Source: Anaerolineae bacterium (GTDB lineage Bacteria; Chloroflexota; Anaerolineae; UBA3071). From it: a DNA stretch of 60,003 nt. The DNA lies in assembly GCA_029907105.1 (NCBI GenBank), contig JARYMM010000020.1, forward strand, positions 1 to 60,003, in the 5' to 3' direction. A program made the translations under genes and the position numbers. Of the stretch, positions 6,635-15,329 are shown one piece after another. The first letter of the stretch is position 1. Each line of letters starts with the position of its first letter. A model generated the notes under the pieces. That model was not told where the DNA came from. It searched no databases and was given only the letters and a program-made list of their open reading frames with translations.

Positions 6635-8823
6635 TGAAGCGATATATTGAGAAGGACTTTCCTATCGAAAGGCTAAACATACTGGCCCTTCGAGAAGGCA
6701 ACAGCAAACGACCAATCTATCGGATGCACAAATGGTGGGCCAGGAGATTGGGAAGCGTCTTCAGGATGCTGCTCCTGACCGTCTTTGCCGATGTAGAGAC
6801 CCCCGAAAACAAACTGTGGCGCCGCTTCTACCACGGCGATGGCTTAAGTGATCCTATCGTGCTTGATCCGTTCATGGGCGGAGGCACCACTCTTGTGGAA
6901 GCTCTGCGCCTCAACTGTCGGGTCATCGGCGTGGATATCAATCCAGTAGCCTGGTTCATTACTAAGAAAGAAATCGAGCCAGTAGACCTGGCCAACCTCG
7001 ATGCAGCATTTGCCCGTCTGGAGAAGGCCGTTGGGAAACGTATCCGTTACTACTATCGCACCACCTGCTCGAAAGGCCATCCTGCTGAAGTAATGTACAT
7101 TTTCTGGGTTAAAAGCCTTCCTTGCGCAAGCTGTGGGAAGACGATAGACCTTTGGCCTAACAACTGGGTCTCTCGCCGTCCTGAGCGCTGGATGGTAGTT
7201 TGTCCTGCCTGCGATTTCATCTTTCCGGTGCCTCCTCACTCTGAGAAAGCAACATGCCCTGATTGTGCGAAAGCCTTCAAACCGGCCAGCAAAACCTCCG
7301 GCTACGGCCGCTTCCATTGCCCTCATTGCCACCATGTAGAGACCCATCTTGATGCTGTGGCACGCCTGGGAGGCCCTATCCCCGCCAGGATGTACGGCCT
7401 GGAGTACTATTGTCCTGTCTGTGATGCTCGAGGTTACAAACGGGCCGATAGAGCCGACCATGATCTTTTCGACGAGGCACAAGCCAGGTTTGAGGCCTTG
7501 AGAGAGACCCTTTTGTTCCCTCGCCAACACATCCCCTCCGATGGACGGAGTGACCCAAGGCCAGTGAACCACGGCTATACTCACTTCTGGCACCTTTTCA
7601 ACTCGCGGCAGTTACTCTGCCTCTCCTTTTTGCTCGAAGGCATCCTGGCCGAGCCAGACCGCAACTTACGAGAGCTTCTGCTGCTCGCTTTTTCGGATGC
7701 TTTAGATTCCAACAATATGTTCTGCAAATATGAGATAGACTATCACAAGATCTCGCTTCTTTTTGGCCTCCACGCTTACCATCCTATCGAGCGTCCCACT
7801 GAGAACAACGTCTGGGGCACGCGTTATGGGCGTGGTACATTCAAGCGATGTTATGAGAAGGTACGACGGGGAAAAGCTTACAGCGTGCGCGTTTACGAGA
7901 GGGCTTTTGATGACCAGGGTCCCCATGGAGTCATTACGGGTGAACGAATCGAGGGCTCTTTGGTTAAAGCGTTCGATGAATTGCTTGCGGGACAAGGCAA
8001 GGCGCTTCTCCGCTGTGCCGACTCGTCTTCCCTGGCCTTTGTCCCCGATGAAAGTGTAGATGCCGTAATCACCGATCCACCCTATTTTGCCAATGTGATG
8101 TACTCTGAGCTGGCTGACTTCTTCTATGTCTGGCTCCGGCTGGGTCTGGCCAATGATTATGCCTGGTTCCAACCTGAGCACTCCCGTCGAGAGGAAGAAC
8201 TGGTGCAAAACGTGAAGGAGGGCAAAGGGGAGTACGATTTCACATCGGGCCTGACGAGTATATGGCAGGAATGCCACAGAGTACTCAAAGATGACGGCAT
8301 GCTGGCCTTCACCTTCCATCATAGTGAGGTCAGCGCCTGGGCTGCCGTTGGCCGCTCTCTACTCGATGCTGGCTTCGTGGTTACTGCCGCGCCCTTCGTC
8401 CGCTCCGAGGGGAAAAGCGGTTTCCACAGTGAGACGGGGAACATCAAATACGATGTTATCCTGGTCTGCCGCAAACGACTGGAGCAGCAGGCATTTGCCG
8501 CCCGCTGGAGCGAGTTGCTTCCTGGCATAATCGACGCGGCCCAGATGTGGCTTCGCCGTACTCAGGCTCCCAAAATGGCCCTCAACACTGGTGATGCGTT
8601 GACTGCCCTCATGGGCCAGGCTCTGGTGGCTTACACAACCCATTGGCCTGGCATCTCAACGGATGCTGGCTTTCCCCTGCCTATTGAAGGGGCCTTCCAG
8701 GTTGTTGCTCCCCTGGCCGAGACCTTGCTTCCCAGAGCCTCCGCGCCGCCCAGCAACCGTCCGGGGCAATTGACACTCTTCGAATCAGCGCCCCCATATC
8801 AAGTTGCGCCCTCTGCTGACTGA
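6634..8823 (+). CDS. DNA methyltransferase of the R-M pair, Zn-ribbon rich (DUF1156-like)
   Basis: A 729-residue DNA methylase. The N-terminus has HKWWARR and the SAM-binding motif LDPFMGGGTTLVEA (about residues 76-89); the catalytic motif DPPY comes about 400 residues later. Between them lie several CxxC pairs (CASC, CPAC, CPDC, CPHC, CPVC) forming two or more zinc ribbons, likely for target recognition or folding. DPPY indicates an amino-methyltransferase, probably N6-adenine. It protects host DNA from the upstream nuclease. An in-frame ATG at 6604 lies inside the nuclease gene, so the overlapping ATG at 6634 is preferred. Confidence 0.88.
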   Translation: MKRYIEKDFPIERLNILALREGNSKRPIYRMHKWWARRLGSVFRMLLLTVFADVETPENKLWRRFYHGDGLSDPIVLDPFMGGGTTLVEALRLNCRVIGVDINPVAWFITKKEIEPVDLANLDAAFARLEKAVGKRIRYYYRTTCSKGHPAEVMYIFWVKSLPCASCGKTIDLWPNNWVSRRPERWMVVCPACDFIFPVPPHSEKATCPDCAKAFKPASKTSGYGRFHCPHCHHVETHLDAVARLGGPIPARMYGLEYYCPVCDARGYKRADRADHDLFDEAQARFEALRETLLFPRQHIPSDGRSDPRPVNHGYTHFWHLFNSRQLLCLSFLLEGILAEPDRNLRELLLLAFSDALDSNNMFCKYEIDYHKISLLFGLHAYHPIERPTENNVWGTRYGRGTFKRCYEKVRRGKAYSVRVYERAFDDQGPHGVITGERIEGSLVKAFDELLAGQGKALLRCADSSSLAFVPDESVDAVITDPPYFANVMYSELADFFYVWLRLGLANDYAWFQPEHSRREEELVQNVKEGKGEYDFTSGLTSIWQECHRVLKDDGMLAFTFHHSEVSAWAAVGRSLLDAGFVVTAAPFVRSEGKSGFHSETGNIKYDVILVCRKRLEQQAFAARWSELLPGIIDAAQMWLRRTQAPKMALNTGDALTALMGQALVAYTTHWPGISTDAGFPLPIEGAFQVVAPLAETLLPRASAPPSNRPGQLTLFESAPPYQVAPSAD

Positions 8824-8896
8824 TAGTGTGACGCTACTCGGCCACCGCGACCAGAAGGGAAAGCCTTGGGTGAGTAGGCTGGCCGTGGGCCAAAGG

Positions 8897-9997
8897 CTAT
8901 CTGTCGAATGCCCGTACAGCGGCAGCGACTTGTTGCAGATGCTCATCCGGCATCTCCGGGTAGAGGGGCAGGGAGAGCACTTCGGCAGCCGCTCGCTCCG
9001 ATTCGGCCAGCCCGCCGGGGCCAATGGTCACGCCCGTATAGGCCGGCTGCTGATGCACGGCCAGGGGATAGTGCACCAGGGTGCCGATGCCCCGATCCTT
9101 CAGGTACGCCTGTAGCGCATCCCTCCGCCGGCTGCGCACCACGTAGAGGTGGTAGACGTGCCGGCAGCCCTGGCGCACGGCCGGGGTCACGACACCGCTC
9201 CCCGCCAGGAGCGCGTCATAGCGCGCCGCCAGTGCCTGCCGCCGCCTGTTCCACTCCTCCAGATGCCGCAGCTTGAGGCGCAGGATGGCTGCCTGCAGTT
9301 CGTCCAGCCGGCTGTTGAGCCCGGGCATCTCACTGACGTAGCGCTGCCGCCAGCCGTATTGCCGCAGCAGGCGCACCCGCTCCGCCAGTTGCGCCTCGTC
9401 GCTGACCACCATGCCGCCATCGCCGGCCGCCCCCAGGTTCTTCGTCGGGTAGAAGCTGAAACAGGCCAGGTCGCCGAAGCTGCCGATGTGGCGGCCACGG
9501 TACATGGCCCCATGGGCCTGGGCGCAGTCCTCGATCACCCGCAGGCCATGCCGTCGGGCGATGTCCAGGATGGGCAGCATGTCGGCCGGCTGGCCGTAGA
9601 GATGCACCGGAATCACCGCCCGCGTGCGGGCGGTGATGGCCCCTTCCAGCCGTTGCGGATCGAGCGTGAAGGTAGCAGGCTCGATGTCCACCAGCACGGG
9701 GGTGGCGCCGGTCAACTCGATGGCCGCCACTGTGGCCACTGCCGTGTAACTTACGGTGATCACCTCGTCGCCGGAGCCGATGTCGCAGGCCAGGAGCGCC
9801 AACTGCAGCGCCGCCGTGCCGGAACCCACCCCCACGCCGTAGGCCACGCCACAATAGGCGGCAAACTCCTGCTCGAAGGCCCGCACCTGCTCGCCCAGGA
9901 TGTACCAGCCGCCAGCCAGGACGGAGGTCACGGCGGCGTCTATCTCCGGCTTGAGCGCCGCGTATTGGGCTTTGAGGTCGAGAAAGGGGATGTCCAT
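8897..9997 (-). CDS. DegT/DnrJ/EryC1/StrS aminotransferase
   Basis: A 366-residue PLP enzyme of the sugar aminotransferase family, which converts a nucleotide-linked keto sugar to an amino sugar with glutamate as donor. Seen are the N-terminal DIPFLDLKAQY, the cofactor region EDCAQAHGA and the Schiff-base lysine in FYPTKNLGAAGDGG (about residue 183). Length is usual for the family. It lies downstream of an SDR nucleotide-sugar enzyme with a short gap, so the two probably form one pathway step pair for surface glycans. No clear ribosome site precedes the ATG; a heptamer array occupies the leader. Confidence 0.92.
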   Translation of the reverse strand: MDIPFLDLKAQYAALKPEIDAAVTSVLAGGWYILGEQVRAFEQEFAAYCGVAYGVGVGSGTAALQLALLACDIGSGDEVITVSYTAVATVAAIELTGATPVLVDIEPATFTLDPQRLEGAITARTRAVIPVHLYGQPADMLPILDIARRHGLRVIEDCAQAHGAMYRGRHIGSFGDLACFSFYPTKNLGAAGDGGMVVSDEAQLAERVRLLRQYGWRQRYVSEMPGLNSRLDELQAAILRLKLRHLEEWNRRRQALAARYDALLAGSGVVTPAVRQGCRHVYHLYVVRSRRRDALQAYLKDRGIGTLVHYPLAVHQQPAYTGVTIGPGGLAESERAAAEVLSLPLYPEMPDEHLQQVAAAVRAFDR

Positions 9998-10000
9998 GGC

Positions 10001-10044
10001 GAACGTGAAACGTGAGGCGTGAGGCGTGAGGGGCGCTCACGTTC
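10001..10044. repeat. Heptamer array (ACGTGAA/GCGTGAG) with inverted end
   Basis: Four 7-bp units based on CGTGAGG, bounded by GAACGTGA and the inverse CTCACGTTC. It fills most of the 60-base gap upstream of the aminotransferase. Confidence 0.7.
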
Positions 10045-10057
10045 TACGCATTGCGTT

Positions 10058-11053
10058 TTACCAGTAATGGTGCCAATGCTTCCGATAGTAGGCGATCGTG
10101 CGCGTTAACCCTTCCCGCAGCGGCACCCTGGGCCGCCAGCCCAGCGTCTGCTCGATTTTGGCGTAGCTGGAGAAGACATCGCCGACGTCAATGCGCTGGC
10201 GCTGCGGCGGCCAGGGCACCAGGCGCACGCTGCCCCGCCCGGCGACCTCCACGATCAGGTGCGCCAGGTCAAGCAGGCGGATGGGCTCCAGCCCGCCCAG
10301 GTTGAAGACCTGGCCGATGGCCTGCTCGCTGGCGCCGGCGCGCAGGAAAGCATCCACCACGTCCTCCACAAAGGTCAGGTCACGCCGCTGCTGACCATCG
10401 CCATAGACCTGGATCTCCTTCCCCTCCACAGCCATCCGGATGAACCAGGCGATGAACCCCTGGCGGCTGTGTTTCATCAACTGCCTGGGACCGTAGGTGT
10501 TGGTCAGCCGCAGCGAGCAGGTGCGCAGCCCGTAAGCCGTGTGGTAGACCAGGTGATACCACTCACCGGCCATTTTGTTGACGCCGTTCACATCCAGCGG
10601 GCGGTTGCGGTGCTCCTCGTCCAGCGGCAGGTACTGCGGCCGGCCATATTGCTGCCGCGTCCCGGCGTAGACGATGGTCGCTTCCGGGTTGTGATGCCGG
10701 CAGGCCTCCAGGATGAAGAGCTGGCTGCGGACGTTGATCTCCAGGTCGGTAAAGGGGTCGCTCATGCTGTCCAGGTGGCTAACCTGCCCGGCCAGGTTGA
10801 AGATGATGTCCTGTCCCGGCACCAGGGCATTCATGGCGTGCGGGTCGCGCACATCGGCGATGTTGACCCGCACGCGATCCTCGATGCCCTGGATGTTGAA
10901 GCGGTTGCCGCCGTAGTCGGGCACGAGCGAATCGACCAAGAGCACCTCGGCCCCCAGTTCCACCAGCCGATGGGCCAGGTTGGAGCCGATGAAGCCCAGG
11001 CCGCCGGTGATCAATACACGTTTATGGGCGTAGAAGGCCAGATAGTCGTCCAT
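10058..11053 (-). CDS. Nucleotide-sugar SDR (GDP-mannose dehydratase/epimerase-like) with Asn in place of catalytic Tyr
   Basis: A 331-residue extended SDR. The Rossmann motif is GGLGFIGSNLAHRL, followed by VDSLVPDYGG, and the substrate side has SLRLTNTYGPRQ and RRDLTFVEDVVDAF. At the usual YxxxK site the sequence is NGVNK, so the catalytic tyrosine is asparagine; I recall a related subgroup with VNGINK, so this may be a family trait. The reaction may then differ from simple epimerisation. The ATG at 11053 is chosen over a TTG at 11059. The leader is a heptamer array without a clear ribosome site. Confidence 0.85.
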   Translation of the reverse strand: MDDYLAFYAHKRVLITGGLGFIGSNLAHRLVELGAEVLLVDSLVPDYGGNRFNIQGIEDRVRVNIADVRDPHAMNALVPGQDIIFNLAGQVSHLDSMSDPFTDLEINVRSQLFILEACRHHNPEATIVYAGTRQQYGRPQYLPLDEEHRNRPLDVNGVNKMAGEWYHLVYHTAYGLRTCSLRLTNTYGPRQLMKHSRQGFIAWFIRMAVEGKEIQVYGDGQQRRDLTFVEDVVDAFLRAGASEQAIGQVFNLGGLEPIRLLDLAHLIVEVAGRGSVRLVPWPPQRQRIDVGDVFSSYAKIEQTLGWRPRVPLREGLTRTIAYYRKHWHHYW

Positions 11054-11056
11054 TGA

Positions 11057-11090
11057 CAAAGCTCAAAGTTCAAAGCTCAAAATCCAAAGC
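11057..11090. repeat. Heptamer array (CAAAGCT-like)
   Basis: Five 7-bp units (CAAAGCT, CAAAGTT, CAAAGCT, CAAAATC, CAAAGCC) fill the gap between two genes. The same units recur as an inverted pair at 28118-28192. Confidence 0.75.
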
Positions 11091-11094
11091 CTCG

Positions 11095-12297
11095 TTACTC
11101 ATCGGCGGAAACGACTTTCTGGACGATGCGGTCGGTCCGTCTGTCCCTGAGGATCAGCTTCGTCTTGCCATCGGGCATGCGCTCCTGCTTGACCACGAGG
11201 AACCGGTCTCCGTACGCAAGCGGGGGTTTCTCCTCGACCGGCTGAGGCATTCCTCTCCAAACCTCCAGTTCCACCGGCTCCCAGCGTTTCGATCGGGCCG
11301 AGCGATAGCAGGCATCCATGATGGCATTCACCACATAGCCATCGTAGAAGGTTTCCATGGGCCCCTTGCCGTCGTCCAAGGCGTTCAGCATGTCGTTGAA
11401 CATGTCCGTATACCCCAGCTCGTGCACCTCGTCACCGACGGGGAATAGCCAGCCGGTTTCCCCCTCGGCCTTCTCGGAAACGTATCCCCTGGGGCCGACG
11501 GCGGTGAACACTTCCAGTCCCGTTCTCAGAAAGTGGTTGGCCCAGATCGTCCCCTCGGTGCCGGCCACCTCGTCTCGCAGGTCCATCCCGCCCCTGAAGG
11601 CCCAGCTCACCTCGAATTGGCCAATGGCGCCGGTCTCGAATCTGATCAGACCGATGCCATGATCCTCGGCCTGAACGGGGTGGACCAGCGTATCGGCCCA
11701 GCACATGACCTCCAGGGGCCGGTTGTCCTTGCCCACGAAGCTGCGGATAACCTCGATGCAGTGACAGCCCATGTCTACGATGGCTCCCCCACCGGCCAGC
11801 TCAACGTCCCAGAACCAGGCACTGTGCGGGCCGCCGTGCGTCTCCCGCGAACGGACCCACAGGACCTTGCCGAGGGCCCCCTCTCTGACGAAGCGCAACG
11901 ATTTCAGCATCTTGGGGGTGTAGACCAGGTCTTCGAGATAGCCATGGAACACGCCCGCCTTCTCCACGGCATCGAGCATGGCTTTGGCCTCCGCCGCGTT
12001 CCTGCCCAGCGGCTTGGTACACAGAACAGCCTTGCCGGCCTCGGCAGCCAGGATGGCTGCCTCCTGGTGCAGGAAATTGGGCAGGCCAATCACCACCACA
12101 TCCGTTTCCGGGTCATGGATGGCCTCGGCCATATCGGTCGTCCACCTGGGAATCTCCCATTCCCCGGCAAAGCCCTTCACATGTTCCTCAGTGGGCGAAT
12201 AGACGACGTGGACCCTGTCCCGGCTGCGATGCCGATGCAACGTCATCGTATAGAACAGGCCGATCAACCCTGTACCCAGCATGGTTATCTTGTGCAT
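11095..12297 (-). CDS. Gfo/Idh/MocA-family oxidoreductase (1)
   Basis: A 400-residue NAD(P)-dependent dehydrogenase of the sugar/inositol type. The N-terminus has GTGLIG; the usual EKP motif reads TKP (CTKPLGRN, about residue 94), and the catalytic region is [14 protein letters not shown]. It carries about 30 residues beyond the usual C-terminus ([20 protein letters not shown]). It overlaps the kinase gene upstream by 13 bases and has GAGGAGG before its ATG. It resembles the enzyme at 15330-16436 (shared TPK, GPH.xWFWDV and DMGCH blocks), so the two are paralogues in one operon. The substrate is unknown. Confidence 0.88.
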   Translation of the reverse strand: MHKITMLGTGLIGLFYTMTLHRHRSRDRVHVVYSPTEEHVKGFAGEWEIPRWTTDMAEAIHDPETDVVVIGLPNFLHQEAAILAAEAGKAVLCTKPLGRNAAEAKAMLDAVEKAGVFHGYLEDLVYTPKMLKSLRFVREGALGKVLWVRSRETHGGPHSAWFWDVELAGGGAIVDMGCHCIEVIRSFVGKDNRPLEVMCWADTLVHPVQAEDHGIGLIRFETGAIGQFEVSWAFRGGMDLRDEVAGTEGTIWANHFLRTGLEVFTAVGPRGYVSEKAEGETGWLFPVGDEVHELGYTDMFNDMLNALDDGKGPMETFYDGYVVNAIMDACYRSARSKRWEPVELEVWRGMPQPVEEKPPLAYGDRFLVVKQERMPDGKTKLILRDRRTDRIVQKVVSADE

Positions 12298-13289
12298 TTC
12301 GATCCTCCTCTGGCTATCAATCGTTGCCTTGCCCAGGTAGCCGCGCCCATCATCCCGGCGTCGGTGCCCAGCTCAGCCTGCACGATTTGAACCTTCTCGA
12401 AAGGAGTGACCTTCGCCCGCTGGCGGGCGGTCTCGCGAATGGGAGCCAACAGCAACTCCCCGGCCTGTGCCACTCCGCCGCCGATGACCACCATCTGCGG
12501 GCTGAGAATGGTGATCAGGTTGGCCACCCCGATGCCGATATAGAAGCCGGCCGTCTCATAGATCTCCCGCGCCACGGCGTCTCCCTCCAAAGCGGCCTGA
12601 TAGATCAGCTTGGGGCTGATGGCATTGAGGTCATAGGCACAGAGTTCGCCGATGCGGGTGGTCAGGCCCTGCTTGACGGCGCGCACGCCCATGCTGGCGA
12701 TGGCCGGCCCACTGGCAAAGGCCTCCAGGCAGCCGCGGTTGCCACAACCGCAGCGGGGGCCGTATGGGTCTATGGTCTGATGCCCGACCTCGCCGGCGGT
12801 GCCGTCCAGGCCCAGGAGCAGGTTGCCCCCCACCACCACCCCGCCGCCGATGCCCGTGCCGATGGCCAGGCAGACCATGTTGTCCACCTTGCGACCGGCG
12901 CCGTAGGTCTTCTCGCCCAAAGTGATGGAACGCACGTCGTTGAGCAAGAATGCAGGCACGCCCGTGGCCTCTTCGATCCTCTGAGCCAGGGGCACGCCGG
13001 GCCAGGTGCCCGGCAGATTGGGCAGGAACAGCACCAACCCTTTCTCCATGTCCAACATGCCCGGCACGCCGATGCCGATGGCGGCCACCTGGGCCAGGCC
13101 GACCCCTCCATTTTCAACGACCTCATGGATGAGCCGGGCCATGCGTTCGATGACCGAATCGTGCCCCTGGTGAGCCAGGGTGGGGACGGTGGCTTTTTGG
13201 AAGATGTGCCCTTCCTCGTCCAACAGAGCCGCCGCCATGGTAGTGCCCCCCAGGTCCACACCCACATAGTACGAAGCTGACTTTCCCAT
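12285..13289 (-). CDS. ROK-family sugar kinase
   Basis: A 334-residue ROK kinase that phosphorylates a hexose or related sugar with ATP. It has the phosphate loop DLGGTT (residues 12-17), the catalytic aspartate in LLNDVRS, and the complete zinc site GEVGH plus [10 protein letters not shown]. There is no DNA-binding domain, unlike the ROK regulator at 25353. GGAGG precedes the ATG. As the penultimate gene of the catabolic locus it probably traps the imported sugar. Glucokinase is the default family annotation, but the context favours another sugar. Confidence 0.9.
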   Translation of the reverse strand: MGKSASYYVGVDLGGTTMAAALLDEEGHIFQKATVPTLAHQGHDSVIERMARLIHEVVENGGVGLAQVAAIGIGVPGMLDMEKGLVLFLPNLPGTWPGVPLAQRIEEATGVPAFLLNDVRSITLGEKTYGAGRKVDNMVCLAIGTGIGGGVVVGGNLLLGLDGTAGEVGHQTIDPYGPRCGCGNRGCLEAFASGPAIASMGVRAVKQGLTTRIGELCAYDLNAISPKLIYQAALEGDAVAREIYETAGFYIGIGVANLITILSPQMVVIGGGVAQAGELLLAPIRETARQRAKVTPFEKVQIVQAELGTDAGMMGAATWARQRLIARGGSKCTR

Positions 13290-13634
13290 CAGGATCCGCC
13301 TCCTCCTCTATAGCTGCCAGAGTCCCTCTGAGTTCCCCTCAGTTCCCCTGAGCCGGGCTAATACTACAACCGCACCTGGTGGTATATGTCATGCCTTCGA
13401 CAGGCCCAGGCCAGGGCTGAGCGGGTCTACACGCCTGTTCCCGTGGTGCACGCAACGCTAGCGAAGCATCCGTTCGCTGCGCTCAGGTTCTCGCGTCACC
13501 ATGCAGGCGAGAGATGCTTCGCTGGAGTCGGCCGGGCAATGAAGTTTGACGCCTGAAACCCGCTCAGCATGACAAGCACAGTTGTAGTACTAACACCTGG
13601 ACAATACTTTGAGGGTCTCCGCGATGTCTTTTGC
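13290..13634. other. Gap in catabolic locus filled by a MITE
   Basis: Beyond the MITE (13361-13590) the gap holds a short GTTCCCCT tandem stretch (about 13330-13352). No gene or promoter was recognised. Confidence 0.6.
13361..13590. mobile_element. MITE copy 2 (TA target duplication)
   Basis: A 230-bp relative of the element at 5683, flanked by TA at 13359-13360 and 13591-13592. It differs from copy 1 by a 6-base duplication and scattered substitutions. It separates the kinase gene from the upstream methyltransferase gene of the same locus. Confidence 0.85.
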
Positions 13635-15071
13635 CTAACCCGAGATAAGCTCCCTCCTCGCTGCGGCTACGATCCCGTCTATCTCGCGGGCCAGGGCGGG
13701 GTCTATGGGCTCAGGCGAGTGTTGAGAAAGAATGCGACGTTTCTTTTCCCGCGCCCTCTCGACCATGGATTGGGCTCCCCCATCCCACCAGCTCTGCCAG
13801 TCGCGGCGGTCGAAGAGCCCGGGCAACCACAGTTCTTCTCGAAAATGCGCCACGGTGTGCTTGTCGGCCAGGAAATTGCCGCCGATGCCCACCCGCTTGA
13901 TGACCTCCAGGGCTATGGTCTGCTCATTGACCGCGAAGCCGCGCAGGACGCGCCTGACATAGGCGGCCATCTCGTTGTCCACGATGAGTTGCTCCAGGCT
14001 GGCCGCCTGGTCAGCGCCCAGGATGCCCATATGCCCAAAGGTGTCGGCCCCGGCCAGGGCCCCCATCAGCAGGGTCATCCCCCGCTCCAGTCCAGATTGG
14101 GCGTCTACCCTTTTGCTATCGGACAGGCCGACGTTGATGTACACCGGCAGACCGTAGGTGTGGGCCATCTGAGTCATGGCGACGGCCATCAAGCCCTGTT
14201 CTGGGGAACCGAAGCTGATCTGCAAGGTGCGCATGTCCATGATGTGGGGGATGCCCCCGTAACACACCGGACACCCGGGGCCAAAAAGCTGGGCGATGAC
14301 GATGCCCGCCAGGATCTCGGCGTTCTCCAGGGCCAGGGTGCCGGCCAGGGTGGCCGGGCCGGTAGCCGCCGCCTGCACCATGGGGGCGAAGAAGAGGGGC
14401 AGACCATAGCGGGCGCAGGTCACCAGGATCTCCAGGCCGGTCTCGGCGAAGCGCAGCGGGCTGATGGGCTCCACGAAGCCGGCGATCATGGGATACTGGC
14501 GATGGGCCTCCGCGCTGCCCATCACCGCCTCGTAGATCTCCAGAATATAGCGGAGGGTGGTGCCGTTGGCCACCCAGACGTGGGTCGGCTTGCTCGTGCC
14601 TTTGACCAGCTCCGCCGCCATCCACACGTCGCGGATGGCGGTGGGGATGTCGAGCGCCATGCCCAGAGCGCCGACGATGGTGATGTGCTCCAGGGCATCG
14701 CCCACCAGGATGCCCTGCCTGGCGTCCTCGCTGGTGGGATCTCGCCGCGCTGCGCCGTCTTCTTCAACCCAGGAGAACTGGCCGGGACTGGAGACCAGGA
14801 CGAAATCGCCGTAGCCGAAGCGGGCCACCCTCGTCTTATCCCGACCGTAAAGGATGAATTGCTTGCCGGCCCTATCCAGGGCCTCGGCTACCATCTCCTC
14901 TGGAATCCTGGCCGCCTGTTGGGAGAAGTCAACGCCAGCGCCAGCCTCGGCCAGAACCCGCAGCACCTCCGCCTTGGGTATCTGGACCCCCACGTCGCGG
15001 AGGATGGCCAGGGAGGCGTCATGGACGGCCAGGATCTCTGCCTCGTTCGACACGGACAGTCTATGTATCAT
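13635..15071 (-). CDS. MttB-superfamily methyltransferase, non-pyrrolysine type
   Basis: A 478-residue homologue of trimethylamine methyltransferase MttB. The frame is complete without an internal amber codon, so it is the non-pyrrolysine type; characterised members demethylate quaternary amines such as glycine betaine, proline betaine and carnitine, passing the methyl to a corrinoid protein. Seen are FVLVSSPGQFSW near residue 90, a Gly/Ala-rich barrel (ATGPATLAGTLALENAE), and GGIPHIMDMRT. No corrinoid protein or corrinoid:folate methyltransferase lies in this window. The setting among sugar genes is unusual. AAGGAG precedes the ATG. Confidence 0.85.
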   Translation of the reverse strand: MIHRLSVSNEAEILAVHDASLAILRDVGVQIPKAEVLRVLAEAGAGVDFSQQAARIPEEMVAEALDRAGKQFILYGRDKTRVARFGYGDFVLVSSPGQFSWVEEDGAARRDPTSEDARQGILVGDALEHITIVGALGMALDIPTAIRDVWMAAELVKGTSKPTHVWVANGTTLRYILEIYEAVMGSAEAHRQYPMIAGFVEPISPLRFAETGLEILVTCARYGLPLFFAPMVQAAATGPATLAGTLALENAEILAGIVIAQLFGPGCPVCYGGIPHIMDMRTLQISFGSPEQGLMAVAMTQMAHTYGLPVYINVGLSDSKRVDAQSGLERGMTLLMGALAGADTFGHMGILGADQAASLEQLIVDNEMAAYVRRVLRGFAVNEQTIALEVIKRVGIGGNFLADKHTVAHFREELWLPGLFDRRDWQSWWDGGAQSMVERAREKKRRILSQHSPEPIDPALAREIDGIVAAARRELISG

Positions 15072-15109
15072 ACTGCTCCTTCATGTCATGGCGCAATGGC
15101 ACATGAGAC

Positions 15110-15190
15110 GCCATTGCGAGCCCCGTAGGGGCGAAGCAATCTCCGCCTGCGCAAAAGGAGACTGCTTCGTCGCTCGCTCCTCGCAGTGAC
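15110..15190. repeat. Dispersed GAAGCAATC palindromic element, complete copy
   Basis: Outer arms CATTGCGAG and CTCGCAGTGAC enclose inner arms GCGAAGCAATCTCC and GGAGACTGCTTCGTC. It matches the fragment at 1-77. A further CGCAATGGC/GCCATTGCG pair abuts it at 15092-15119. Confidence 0.75.
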
Positions 15191-15224
15191 AGAGCGATCA
15201 GAGTCATCCGCAAGCCCAAAGTTC

Positions 15225-15258
15225 AACAGCCCTTTGGCGAGATGCTCAAAGGGCTGTT
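15225..15258 (-). terminator. 12-bp hairpin downstream of Gfo/Idh/MocA gene 2
   Basis: AACAGCCCTTTG (15225-15236) pairs perfectly with CAAAGGGCTGTT (15247-15258) around a 10-base loop. It lies 70 bases after the stop of the gene ending at 15330. The T-run is weak, so it may be a terminator or an RNA-stabilising stem. Confidence 0.55.
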
Positions 15259-15329
15259 TCCTGCAGACGACGATGAACGAACTCCCCCGAGTTCCCCTAA
15301 GTTCCCTCGAGCCCTCCGCGATTGTCAGT

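Noticed and set aside
8824-8896. Terminator between the converging methyltransferase and aminotransferase genes
   Set aside because: No convincing stem with a T-run was found in this gap.
13635-15071. Pyrrolysine-containing MttB
   Set aside because: No in-frame amber codon interrupts the gene, and no pyrrolysine genes are in the window.
13569-15128. Long plus-strand frame antisense to the MttB gene, starting in MITE copy 2
   Set aside because: Its residues are rich in H, Q, G and R with no domain pattern, and the opposite strand has a complete MttB-family protein. The start codon comes from the MITE end.
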